A DNA stretch of 64,000 bases from UBA1876 sp003446665 (GTDB taxonomy: Bacteria > Synergistota > Synergistia > Synergistales > Thermovirgaceae), in NCBI GenBank assembly GCA_040616305.1, contig CP159918.1, positions 496,001-560,000 on the forward strand, read 5' to 3'. Below the pieces are notes generated by a model. The model saw nothing but the letters and a program-made list of their open reading frames with translations, did no database searches and was not told the DNA's origin. The position numbers were made by a program, and so were the translations under genes. Position 1 is the stretch's first letter. Each line of letters opens with the position of its first letter. This document shows, piece by piece, positions 15,608 through 28,010 of this stretch.

Positions 15608-16548
15608 AAGACAGGCAAAAAAACTTTGAGGAACTTTGCGAGCAGGTCAAAAAACGGCGCGAGACTACCGGGTTGACGCTGGACGAAATATCCGATGCCA
15701 CCAAAATCCACAGGAGATTCCTGGAAGCGATAGAGGAGGGCCATCTTGAAAGGCTTCCCGGCCTGGTGTATGCGAAGGGGTTTGTAAGAAATTACTTGTC
15801 TTACATAGGAGCGGAGGATCTTTTCGAGGAATTCGAGAATCTTTTGCAAGCAGACACAGGTAAAATGCAGACCGAGACATTGGTGAGTTATATGCCTCCT
15901 CAGAAAGGTTTTCAGAAAACATCCCGTTGGTGGCTTTGGGCCAGCCTGCTTGTGGTCATAGGCGTGTCCATATTTATCTTCTGGCAGCAAAGGGACGATT
16001 TGCTGACCAAAAGGGAAAGCACTCTTGCAAAAAACTCGGCGGAAATCCCTGTAGCCTCATCGGGTGATCAGGCCTCCGAAGAGGATGTCGCCAAAGGCCT
16101 ACCTCTGGAAGAAAAGACACAGACGCCTTCGGCAGGGGAAGACACGGAAGTAGCCGTGGAAACAGGAGCAGATGGAATCCAGACCGTTGTTCCAAAAGAC
16201 GAAATGAAGACCGCTGCCTCTTCGGATGAAGCCCTGACATGGCTCCCCGGCGGCGAGAAGCTGCAGGCTGAACTTAAAGAGGATGTTGTTCCCGAAAGGA
16301 AACTCGTCATCAGAGCGTCTGGTGCCTGCTGGATAAGGGTGACGAAAAACGACGAAATTCTTTACCAGGGGACTCTCCGAAACGGGGATACGCACGAAGT
16401 GACCGTCGATGTTCCCACAAGGATAAGGTATGGTAATGCCGGAGCGGTGATGCACTCATGGGACGGCAGGGACCTCGGGCGTATCGGTGGGAGCGGAGAG
16501 GTGATTACCATCGAATACCTACCTGATGGCTCAAGAAACAGGTTGTAG
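15604..16548 (+). CDS. rodZ: RodZ-like HTH and membrane protein
   Basis: 314 residues. An N-terminal Xre-type helix-turn-helix (about residues 5-75; RRETTGLTLDEISDATKIHR, then LPGLVYAKGFVRNYLSYIGA) is followed by a single membrane helix (about 103-122, WWLWASLLVVIGVSIFIFW). A long low-complexity linker and a C-terminal DUF4115-like beta domain follow (about 235-314, with SGACWIRVTKND). This is the RodZ architecture, which links MreB to the elongasome and cell shape. The start is a TTG overlapping the rpe stop. mreB is not in the window. The symbol rests on domain order only. Confidence 0.8.
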   Translation: MKDRQKNFEELCEQVKKRRETTGLTLDEISDATKIHRRFLEAIEEGHLERLPGLVYAKGFVRNYLSYIGAEDLFEEFENLLQADTGKMQTETLVSYMPPQKGFQKTSRWWLWASLLVVIGVSIFIFWQQRDDLLTKRESTLAKNSAEIPVASSGDQASEEDVAKGLPLEEKTQTPSAGEDTEVAVETGADGIQTVVPKDEMKTAASSDEALTWLPGGEKLQAELKEDVVPERKLVIRASGACWIRVTKNDEILYQGTLRNGDTHEVTVDVPTRIRYGNAGAVMHSWDGRDLGRIGGSGEVITIEYLPDGSRNRL

Positions 16549-16554
16549 ATTTTT

Positions 16555-17859
16555 ATGAAAATATATCTTCTTACCCTTGGGTGTGCGAAAAACCAGGTAG
16601 ACAGTGAAAGGCTCGCAGGAATGCTTGGATGCGCCGGTCACGAGTTGGTCGAAGACGTCAGGCAGGCAGAGGTCGCCTTGGTGAACACTTGCGGTTTTAT
16701 AGTTCCAGCAGTGGAAGAGAGCCTGGACGCGATATTTGACCTGGAATATCTCAAGAAAACCGAAAACATTCGAAAGATCGGCGTGATAGGTTGTCTCGTA
16801 AACCGGTATGGTGAAGCGCTTGAAAGGGAGCTTCCTACCGTCGATTTCTGGGCCGGGGCCGACGAGCCCGAAAAAGTGATCGAGGCGCTAGGCGGGGTCC
16901 CACGGGAAGGGCGGCGCGCCCTTCTGCCGGGCTATTCACCCTGGTCAAGGTACCTGAAGATCTCCGAGGGATGCGACAACAGGTGCAGTTACTGCACGAT
17001 CCCGTTGATCAGAGGAGGTCTTAAAAGCCGAAGCGAGACCGAAATACTCGAGGATGCCCGAAGACTGGCGGAATCGGGGGCCAGGGAAATCTGTCTGGTC
17101 GGACAGGACCTGACTGCATATGGCATGGACAAGTGCGGCAAGTCCATGTTACCGGATCTATTGCTCCGTCTCGAAGAAGAGCTCCAGGGCCGTGACCTGT
17201 GGATCAGGCTTTTATACCTTCACCCGGCGAGGGTGACAAAAAGACTTGTTGAGATCATAGTGTCGAGTCCGGTCATCCAAAACTACATGGATATTCCCAT
17301 TCAGCACGTCGATGGCGAAATACTCAAGGCCATGAACAGGGGGCAAGTTCTTGAACAAGACGTAAAAAAACCCTTTGAGTGGGCCCGTTCGGCCGACGCC
17401 GATTTTGCCCTCAGGACCACGCTCATGACTGGTTTCCCAGGCGAGACTGACAAACAGTTCCTCAAGTTGATCGATTTCCTTGAGGACTTTGAGCTCGACC
17501 GTGTGGGCGTGTTCCCCTACTCTGAAGAAGAAGGAACTGCGGCGGCACTTCTTTCACCTTCCGTGCCCGAGGAAAAGAGACAGGAAAGGGCAGTGGAATT
17601 ACTGGAGGTCCAGGAAGGGATCTCCTGGAAACGGCAGCGCCGCTTCATAGGAAGGCGCTTGCGTGTGCTGGTGGAAGGGACAGGCGGGCAATCGTCCGGA
17701 GCGGCTTTGGGACGTTCCTTCAGAGATGCCCCTGAAGTCGACGGCATAGTCGAGATCAAAAACGGCAAAGGCATCAAGCCCGGCACTTTCGTGGAAGTGG
17801 AAATTACCGAAAGCTATGAACACGACCTTGAGGGGAAGGTTGTCCGCCATGAGTCCTGA
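16555..17859 (+). CDS. rimO: RimO, ribosomal protein S12 methylthiotransferase
   Basis: 434 residues in three domains. The N-terminal UPF0004 domain has its three cluster cysteines in LTLGCAKNQVDSE, NTCGFI and GVIGCLVNR. A radical-SAM domain follows with CDNRCSYCTIP (about residues 141-151). A C-terminal TRAM domain ends the protein. RimO adds a methylthio group to an Asp of S12 using SAM and two 4Fe-4S clusters. The SRSETEILEDA and GQDLTAYG motifs and the IPIQHVDGEILKAMNR stretch favour RimO over the tRNA enzyme MiaB. It lies six bases after the rodZ-like gene and overlaps pgpA. Confidence 0.92.
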   Translation: MKIYLLTLGCAKNQVDSERLAGMLGCAGHELVEDVRQAEVALVNTCGFIVPAVEESLDAIFDLEYLKKTENIRKIGVIGCLVNRYGEALERELPTVDFWAGADEPEKVIEALGGVPREGRRALLPGYSPWSRYLKISEGCDNRCSYCTIPLIRGGLKSRSETEILEDARRLAESGAREICLVGQDLTAYGMDKCGKSMLPDLLLRLEEELQGRDLWIRLLYLHPARVTKRLVEIIVSSPVIQNYMDIPIQHVDGEILKAMNRGQVLEQDVKKPFEWARSADADFALRTTLMTGFPGETDKQFLKLIDFLEDFELDRVGVFPYSEEEGTAAALLSPSVPEEKRQERAVELLEVQEGISWKRQRRFIGRRLRVLVEGTGGQSSGAALGRSFRDAPEVDGIVEIKNGKGIKPGTFVEVEITESYEHDLEGKVVRHES

Positions 17860-18319
17860 AGCCCTTTATCGACATTTCAGCACTTGTTTTGGCCTCGGGT
17901 TTCTCACCAACATGCCCGGGACAGTGGCATCGGCCGTAGCATTTTTGGTATACGTCGTAAAACCTTTGCCTCTTTGGGTTGTAGGGGCCGTGTTTGTTTT
18001 CGGGGTTTTTGTTTCCGGCAAGTACGCGGATCACCAAAACAGGGAAGACCCCTCTGAGGTAGTTGTCGATGAAGTTGTAGGGACCTGGGTGGCCGTAGCG
18101 GGGCTTTCGCCCGGCCTTGGCCTTCCTGCGCTGTTTTTATTCAGGGTTTTCGACATCATAAAGCCTTTCCCCGTAAACGTGGCAGAAAAACTTCCCAAGG
18201 GAGTCGGGATTATGGCTGACGACGTCGTTGCGGGTCTTTATGCAAACGTCATAGTGCGGGCCGTACAGTGGCTTTTTCTGGCCGGGGGGTTGGCGACACT
18301 TTATGAGCGCTTTTTTTAA
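17849..18319 (+). CDS. pgpA: PgpA, phosphatidylglycerophosphatase A
   Basis: A 156-residue membrane phosphatase that converts phosphatidylglycerol phosphate to phosphatidylglycerol. Signature motifs are DPSEVVVDEVVGTW (about residues 59-72), FRVFDIIKPFP (about 97-107) and GIMADDVVAGLYANV (about 119-133). Three or four hydrophobic stretches are visible. The start is placed at ATG 17849, with GAGGGGAAGG nine bases upstream, overlapping the rimO stop. An in-frame ATG at 17816 would extend it without a site. The rimO-pgpA-cinA order is common in Firmicutes-like genomes. Confidence 0.92.
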   Translation: MSPEALYRHFSTCFGLGFLTNMPGTVASAVAFLVYVVKPLPLWVVGAVFVFGVFVSGKYADHQNREDPSEVVVDEVVGTWVAVAGLSPGLGLPALFLFRVFDIIKPFPVNVAEKLPKGVGIMADDVVAGLYANVIVRAVQWLFLAGGLATLYERFF

Positions 18320-18331
18320 AACTCGAAGCAG

Positions 18332-19552
18332 GTGAAAAAATTGGCGAATGATGCTGTCCTTATTGCGGTAGGGGACGAGCTGCTTTCCGGGACCGGTAAA
18401 GAGGCAAACTGTGCCTGGCTGGCGGCGCGATTGACTTCTCTCGGTTGGAAAGTGCTTTCCATTCAGATAGTTCCCGATTCGGAAGAAGTTTTGTCGCAAA
18501 TATTGGGTTCATGGCTGGGCAAAACGGATATCATCGTGATTTCCGGAGGCCTCGGCCCGACCCACGACGACAGGACGCGGGAAGCGCTTTCCCGTTTGCT
18601 TGAAAGCCCCCTCGTCAGGCGCGACGACCATTACGAGCGCATCCTTTCCAGGTACGAAGGTGACATAAAGATCGTGCTCCAGGAATCGGCCAACAAGCAA
18701 GCCATGGTGCCGGCCTGTGCGGAAGCCCTTTACAACCCTCAGGGGTCCGCTCTGGGTATACGTGCCGAAAAGAAAGGGACAAAACTGTACGCTTTTCCCG
18801 GCGTACCATGGGAATTTCAATCACTAGCAGAAAAGGAATTGTTATCAGGCCTGACACCAAGCGGCAAACTACAGCGCGTTATCAGGGTTGTTGGATGGCC
18901 TGAAAGCAGGTTGAAAACCAAAATTGAACCCGTCCTTGAAAATCAGACTCTTTCTGTCTCCATCCTACCGTCGCCCAATTGTGTTACCCTTTCTTTTTTT
19001 GGTTTTCCGGAGGCTGTCGAAGAGGCTTTGAGGAAAGTAAAAGATCTCCTTCCGGAGGATATCCTTCCGGAAGGAGCCGACTCGCTCGCAGAGGCGGTTT
19101 TCATGGAAGCACTGAAAAGGAAAACGAGAATCGCCCTGGCCGAATCTTGTTCCGGCGGTCTTGTAGGGGCTGCCCTTACGGAAATACCAGGAGTTTCAGA
19201 AGTCTTTGCCGGAAGCGCCGTTTGCTACGAAAACGAGGCAAAGATATCACTGCTCGGAGTATCGTCTGCGACCCTGGAAGAACATGGGGCGGTCAGTGAA
19301 GAATGCGCCAGGGAAATGGCTGAAGGCGCACTTCGGATCTTTAAGGTCCCTTTCAGTCTTGCCGTTACGGGTATCGCAGGCCCTGGAGGGGCCCGACCCG
19401 GCAAACCTGTGGGTACCGTGTGTTTTGCCTTGTGTTCGCCTGAAGGATTAAGCACATGGACAAGAAAGTTCCATGGTGACAGGGCCGGCGTAAGACGATG
19501 GACCGTGGCTTTCGGACTTGAGAAGCTCTGGAGGGAGTTGAGGGGGATCTGA
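18332..19552 (+). CDS. cinA: CinA-family protein (nicotinamide-nucleotide amidohydrolase type)
   Basis: 406 residues with both usual domains. The N-terminal MoCF/COG1058 domain (about 1-170) shows IAVGDELLSGTGKE and VISGGLGPTHDDRTREAL. The C-terminal CinA domain (about 250-400) shows AESCSGGLVGAALTEIPGVS and VTGIAGPGGARPGKPVGTV. The family deamidates NMN and may have ADP-ribose pyrophosphatase activity. The start could be GTG 18332 or TTG 18341; AGGTGA suits the TTG. The cinA-thpR-recA order is conserved in many bacteria, which is the origin of the competence/damage-inducible label. Confidence 0.92.
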   Translation: MKKLANDAVLIAVGDELLSGTGKEANCAWLAARLTSLGWKVLSIQIVPDSEEVLSQILGSWLGKTDIIVISGGLGPTHDDRTREALSRLLESPLVRRDDHYERILSRYEGDIKIVLQESANKQAMVPACAEALYNPQGSALGIRAEKKGTKLYAFPGVPWEFQSLAEKELLSGLTPSGKLQRVIRVVGWPESRLKTKIEPVLENQTLSVSILPSPNCVTLSFFGFPEAVEEALRKVKDLLPEDILPEGADSLAEAVFMEALKRKTRIALAESCSGGLVGAALTEIPGVSEVFAGSAVCYENEAKISLLGVSSATLEEHGAVSEECAREMAEGALRIFKVPFSLAVTGIAGPGGARPGKPVGTVCFALCSPEGLSTWTRKFHGDRAGVRRWTVAFGLEKLWRELRGI

Positions 19553-19555
19553 TGT

Positions 19556-20146
19556 ATGAGTGAGAAGGTGCGCTGCTTCATTTGCGTAGAAATAAACCCG
19601 GGTGTTAAAAAAACGCTGGGCAAATGGCTGGCCCGGTTAGGCACACTGGCTCCGCGTATCCGATGGGTAGATGAAAAGGCCTTGCATATCACCTTGAAGT
19701 TTTGCGGGGAGATGGAGCCGGCAAGGCTTATAAAGCTTCAGGCTGCTCTCGAACAGGTATTGAGCTCTGCGAAAATAGGTCCCTTCGACCTGGAGCTCTC
19801 GGGCGTAGGGGCATTTCCGGGATGGAGGCAGCCCAGCGTATTGTGGGTCGGGGTAGGAGGCGAAGACGACCAGCTCCGTCGGATCGCCGACTACGTCGAC
19901 AAGGCAGGGGAAACTGTCGGACTGCAGAAGGAAAGACGTCCCTTTCATCCTCATGTGACAATTGCGAGAATAAAGACTTCTTCCGAACTACCTGTCCAGC
20001 TGATGAAGGAGTTCAACGACGAAAGTGTCGTACAGGGTGAATGGACTGTCAGGTATATAACGGTCATGCGAAGCGACCTCTACCCTGAAGGTCCTGTTTA
20101 TACGCCGCTGGCCCGATATTTGCTCAATCCCACGGAGGTGGTCTGA
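19556..20146 (+). CDS. thpR: ThpR/LigT, RNA 2',3'-cyclic phosphodiesterase
   Basis: A 196-residue 2H phosphoesterase. The two catalytic motifs are HITLKFCGE (about residues 45-53) and HPHVTIAR (about 129-136), each giving one His of the pair. The N-terminus FICVEINP and the internal RWVDEKALHIT stretch are typical. The enzyme opens 2',3'-cyclic phosphates on RNA ends. It lies three bases after cinA and two before recA, in a tight operon. The exact cellular substrate is unknown for most members. Confidence 0.9.
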   Translation: MSEKVRCFICVEINPGVKKTLGKWLARLGTLAPRIRWVDEKALHITLKFCGEMEPARLIKLQAALEQVLSSAKIGPFDLELSGVGAFPGWRQPSVLWVGVGGEDDQLRRIADYVDKAGETVGLQKERRPFHPHVTIARIKTSSELPVQLMKEFNDESVVQGEWTVRYITVMRSDLYPEGPVYTPLARYLLNPTEVV

Positions 20147-20148
20147 TA

Positions 20149-21270
20149 ATGGCAAAACGGAAAAACCTGACGCGTGAAGATGTGCTGGAACAGGCGATGG
20201 CGGATATAAAAAGCAAATTTGGCGATGGGGCCATCATGCGTCTTGGTGAGGAAACAAGACAGGCCGTTGACGTCATTTCGAGCGGGGTGCTGCCCCTGGA
20301 CATAGCCCTTGGCATAGGAGGGTATCCAAGAGGCAGAATCATCGAGATTTTCGGACCTGAGGGAAGCGGCAAAACGACACTGGCTCTTCATGCGATCGCA
20401 GAAGCCCAGAAAAGCGGCGGCGTTGCGGCCTTTATCGACGCAGAGCACGCACTTGATCCAAGGCTGGCTCATTCGATGGGTGTGAAGATCGATTCCCTTT
20501 ACGTTGCGCAGCCCGACAGCGGCGAACAGGCTCTTTATATTCTGGAAACCCTGGTCAGAAGCAGCGCCGTCGACGTCATAGTGGTGGATTCCGTAGCCGC
20601 CCTTACTCCCCAGGCCGAGATAGACGGGAAAATAGGAGACAGCCAGGTAGGACTACAGGCCAGGCTGATGTCCTATGCGCTCAGAAGGCTTACATCTTCG
20701 ATTTCTAAAAGCAAATGCATCGTCATCTTTATAAATCAGCTGAGGGCAAAAATATCTACCATGGGTTACGGTGGCCCGCAGGAAACGACGACAGGCGGCA
20801 GAGCGCTCAAGTTCTACAGTTCCGTCCGTGTGGAAGTCAAACGAGGGAAGAGCGTCACCAGGGGCGATGAGAACCTGGGTCACGAACTCTGGATCAAGGT
20901 AGTGAAAAACAAACAGGCCCCCCCTTTCAGGACGGCTCACGCAACGTTGATTTACGGCAAGGGCGTTCCAGAGGAGATGTCTGTGCTCGATATGGCTATC
21001 GATCATAACGTTATCGTGCGTAAAGGGTCGTGGCTGGCTTACAAGGGCGAAACGCTCGGTCAAGGAAAAGAAAATGTGGCCTCCTACCTTAAAGAACATC
21101 CCGAACTCATGGAGGAGGTATCACAGGAGATCAAAAAGAAGGTAGCCGAAGGAATAGGTCTGATTCTTTCTCCCGAAACAGAGGAAGAAGAAGCCGACTT
21201 GCGTGAAGAAGAAACTGGCCTCGACCTGGAAGAGGAGATACTGGAACTGGACATGGAAGACGAAAATTAG
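20149..21270 (+). CDS. recA: RecA recombinase
   Basis: A 373-residue, full-length RecA, the ATP-dependent strand-exchange protein that also triggers LexA cleavage. Walker A is GPEGSGKTT (about residues 66-74) and Walker B lies in VDVIVVDSVAAL. The DNA-binding loops L1 and L2 are present (VGLQARLM and the GGPQETTTGGRALKFYSS area). The acidic C-terminal tail (about 345-373) is long and strongly Glu/Asp-rich. GGAGGTGG lies upstream. No LexA box is obvious in front, and it sits at the end of the rsmB-recA run, so read-through from upstream is likely. Terminator-like stems follow. Confidence 0.98.
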   Translation: MAKRKNLTREDVLEQAMADIKSKFGDGAIMRLGEETRQAVDVISSGVLPLDIALGIGGYPRGRIIEIFGPEGSGKTTLALHAIAEAQKSGGVAAFIDAEHALDPRLAHSMGVKIDSLYVAQPDSGEQALYILETLVRSSAVDVIVVDSVAALTPQAEIDGKIGDSQVGLQARLMSYALRRLTSSISKSKCIVIFINQLRAKISTMGYGGPQETTTGGRALKFYSSVRVEVKRGKSVTRGDENLGHELWIKVVKNKQAPPFRTAHATLIYGKGVPEEMSVLDMAIDHNVIVRKGSWLAYKGETLGQGKENVASYLKEHPELMEEVSQEIKKKVAEGIGLILSPETEEEEADLREEETGLDLEEEILELDMEDEN

Positions 21271-21306
21271 GATGGAAGAGAATAAAGAAGCGCCGAAAAG
21301 CTGTTG

Positions 21307-21375
21307 GATACATAATACGATCCTTTAAGTCATGATGAAAAACAAAGGCGTCCCTGCCTTTTTGGGGTATGTATC
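21307..21375 (+). terminator. nested stem after recA, probable terminator
   Basis: GATACATA (21307-21314) pairs with TATGTATC (21368-21375). Inside it AAAGGC (21344-21349) pairs with GCCTTT (21356-21361), which is followed by two more T residues. The rest of 21271-21484 shows no gene. Confidence 0.5.
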
Positions 21376-21484
21376 TCCTTTGAGGAACCATATGGGTTTG
21401 TGTTTGTAACCTTAACCTCTGAAAAGTAAGGATATAAATACTAAAAGAAAAGATATCCTGAATTAGCATGACTATTTGTAGGTG

Positions 21485-21513
21485 TTGACAGAGTCCGAAA
21501 GGCCCGCTATCAT
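21485..21513 (+). promoter_or_regulatory. rRNA operon promoter
   Basis: TTGACA (21485-21490) and TATCAT (21508-21513) are separated by exactly 17 bases, about 100 bases ahead of the 16S gene. A second, weaker set (TTGGAC, 17 bases, GAATAT) follows at 21535-21566. Confidence 0.75.
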
Positions 21514-21562
21514 ATCCTTCGCCCCTTGAGAAAGGGGTTGGACATTGCACCTTGACACAAGA

Positions 21563-21584
21563 ATATAGGTGAACAGTCAGAGCG
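21563..21584 (+). other. 16S precursor processing stem, 5' strand
   Basis: ATATAGGTGAACAG followed by TCAGAGCG can pair with 23178-23199 over 22 positions (14 perfect Watson-Crick pairs, then 8 more including G-U). This is the expected RNase III stem that brings the 16S ends together. Confidence 0.75.
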
Positions 21585-21610
21585 GGAGCTAACTGCAGTA
21601 TAGGGAGAAA

Positions 21611-23152
<1,542 letters not shown>

Positions 23153-23177
23153 AGCATAAGGCTCACACAAAAGGCGA

Positions 23178-23199
23178 CGTTTTGGCTGTTCACCTATAT
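23178..23199 (+). other. 16S precursor processing stem, 3' strand
   Basis: CGTTTTGGCTGTTCACCTAT and the next two bases are complementary to 21563-21584. The 16S-23S spacer (about 93 bases) contains no tRNA. Confidence 0.75.
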
Positions 23200-23240
23200 A
23201 TTGCACATTGACAACAGCATAACGGAATGGGAAGAAGAGA

Positions 23241-26324
<3,084 letters not shown>

Positions 26325-26353
26325 TCTTTTTTCGATTTCGTAATGCTGAAGTG

Positions 26354-26375
26354 TCAAGTATCAAGTATCAAGTAT
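26354..26375. repeat. short tandem repeat in the 23S-5S spacer
   Basis: The seven-base unit TCAAGTA occurs three times in a row. It lies beside the 23S processing stem and has no evident function. Confidence 0.7.
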
Positions 26376-26384
26376 AGAAGAGGT

Positions 26385-26502
26385 TTTCGGTGGTCATAGC
26401 GGAGGGGACACACCCGGATCCATGCCGAACCCGGCAGTTAAGCCCTCCAGCGCCGATGGTACTGCGGTGTGTAACCGTGGGAGAGTAGGTCGCCGCCGGA
26501 AA
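26385..26502 (+). rRNA. rrf: 5S ribosomal RNA
   Basis: About 118 bases. It begins TTTCGGTGGTCATAGCGGAG and ends in the complementary CGCCGCCGGAAA. The inner landmarks CCCGGATCCATGCCGAACCC and GGGAGAGTAGGTCGCCGCC are typical. It follows the 23S gene by about 60 bases in the same operon. Confidence 0.95.
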
Positions 26503-26564
26503 CCTTTTCCTTTTTTCAGTCCTCTTCTTCTCACTTGTCTTAACAAAAGAATACCCGTAAAGAC

Positions 26565-26610
26565 ATACAGACAAGGCGCCCCGGTTCCTGCCGGGGCGCC
26601 TTGTCTGTAT
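26565..26610. terminator. bidirectional terminator between rrn and deoC
   Basis: A perfect 20-bp stem, ATACAGACAAGGCGCCCCGG, pairs with its complement after the loop TTCCTG. It serves the rightward rRNA operon and the leftward deoC gene. Confidence 0.88.
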
Positions 26611-26629
26611 TTGGAAAGTCCTGTGATTT

Positions 26630-27358
26630 CTATTGCGGAAGGGGTATGAATTCGGTGGCTTTCGAGGTGCCCAGGCGGTCTGCACCCAGGGCGTGGAGTA
26701 TTCCGGCAGTCGTAAGGTTTCGGATACCGCCGGAGGCCTTTACGTGCACGCTGTCGGAAGCTACGGTCCTCAAAAAAGCGACGTCATAAAGAGTTACCGA
26801 TCCTGAGTAGCCGGTTCCGGTCTTTATGTAGTCGACCCCTGCCTGTTCCGCCATATTTACGCAAAGGACTTTCTGGCGGTCATTTAGAAGCGGTGTTTCG
26901 ATTATCATCTTGAGGCATCTTCCCAATGTGGCTTCCCGTATGGCCTGAAATTCTTCGCGCACTGCCTGCCTGTTTTCTTCAACTATGTCAGAGATCGTAG
27001 CGACTACATCAAATTCTTCCGCTCCGTTTTCGCGTGCCCATTCGATTTCTGCAAGCTTTACCTTGAGCGGAAGGGCCCCGAGAGGAAAAGCGATCGCCGC
27101 TACGACCTTCTGTTTTTTCCCTTTCAGACAGTTTCTGGCATGAGGCACCCAAATCGTGGGAACGCAAACCGCGGCGAACCCGTACAATTCAGCTTCTTCG
27201 CATAGACGTCTTATGTCCTCTTTCGTAGATGAAGCTGAAAGAAGGGTGTGGTCTATGGATCTGCGTATTTCGTCGATCCCTGGCCTTTCGTAAAAACCGG
27301 CTTCCGCCCTTGCGGCCTTTTTCCCGGCCTTATGTGCAAGCATTTCGATATCGGTCAT
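26630..27358 (-). CDS. deoC: DeoC, deoxyribose-phosphate aldolase
   Basis: A 242-residue class I aldolase that splits deoxyribose 5-phosphate into acetaldehyde and glyceraldehyde 3-phosphate in nucleoside catabolism. Landmarks: RSIDHTLLS near residue 34, GAEEFDVVATIS near 110, the Schiff-base lysine in VDYIKTGTGYS (about residue 178; the usual form is KTSTG) and VHVKASGGIRN with the second lysine. The GTG/KTGTGYS change is a mild departure from the consensus. It ends next to the shared terminator. Ten bases upstream ends the small winged-helix-like gene, which is probably co-transcribed. Confidence 0.93.
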   Translation of the reverse strand: MTDIEMLAHKAGKKAARAEAGFYERPGIDEIRRSIDHTLLSASSTKEDIRRLCEEAELYGFAAVCVPTIWVPHARNCLKGKKQKVVAAIAFPLGALPLKVKLAEIEWARENGAEEFDVVATISDIVEENRQAVREEFQAIREATLGRCLKMIIETPLLNDRQKVLCVNMAEQAGVDYIKTGTGYSGSVTLYDVAFLRTVASDSVHVKASGGIRNLTTAGILHALGADRLGTSKATEFIPLPQ

Positions 27359-27368
27359 TTCAGATCAC

Positions 27369-27719
27369 TCATTCCTTGAGACACTCGCAGATTTCCACGT
27401 CCCGTCCTGTCCCCTCCGTTATCTTCACCTCGGTGACTTTAATCAAACCCTGGCGGTGGAGGTATTGGATCAGGCATAAAACGGAGGAATCGTCGATCCC
27501 TATCCGTCCTGCTGTGTCCTTGATATTGAGAAAACCTTGCTCTTTTGCGTCTTTTAGTATTTCTTCGGCCACGATCGAGATCCAACGTTCAAAAAGCCGC
27601 TGCAACTCGGGTGTTGATCCTGCCGCCAACTGGGATGTGCGAGAAATGGACTCAACGAGCCGAGCCGTGATCTTTCCACAGGATTCAGCGATGCTCTGTG
27701 CCATATTATCAGAATTCAC
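27369..27719 (-). CDS. small protein with a possible winged-helix domain, upstream of deoC
   Basis: About 116 residues from GTG 27719, which has AAGGAG seven bases upstream. The frame is open to 27821 without a better start. The N-terminal half is helical and polar. The C-terminal half (about residues 60-116) reads like a winged helix: EEILKDAKEQGFLNIKDTAG, then a helix with SVLCLIQYLHRQGLI and a strand KVTEVKIT. I do not recognise a family. It is ten bases from deoC, so it may regulate deoC, but that is only inference. Confidence 0.6.
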   Translation of the reverse strand: MNSDNMAQSIAESCGKITARLVESISRTSQLAAGSTPELQRLFERWISIVAEEILKDAKEQGFLNIKDTAGRIGIDDSSVLCLIQYLHRQGLIKVTEVKITEGTGRDVEICECLKE

Positions 27720-27786
27720 TGAAAGACTCCTTTCTCTTGCAACCGGAGTTTGTCCGAAAAGTCGGCGTTTGGTTGTTTTATTCTGT

Positions 27787-27815
27787 ATATAACACGAATT
27801 GCAGTCTTGAGACAA
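27787..27815 (-). promoter_or_regulatory. promoter of the winged-helix-like gene and deoC
   Basis: On the minus strand TTGTCT (27815-27810) and TTATAT (27792-27787) have a 17-base spacer. The remaining 27816-28010 leader to hom holds short A-rich repeats and no clear gene. Confidence 0.55.
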
Positions 27816-28010
27816 TGTCACAGCTGCGTGAACAAGTGGAAACTGAAAACAAAAACGAAAACGAAAACCTGATCAAGTAAGTTCAACGGTTTCGGAGACG
27901 AGGTTGCGGAGCCATTTTAGAACCAGCAAGGCGACAAGGGCTGTTCAAACCTGAGACAATGTTATTATTAACAAAAGAAAGCCATTGCTTTACGGAAGGA
28001 TGGATCAAGG

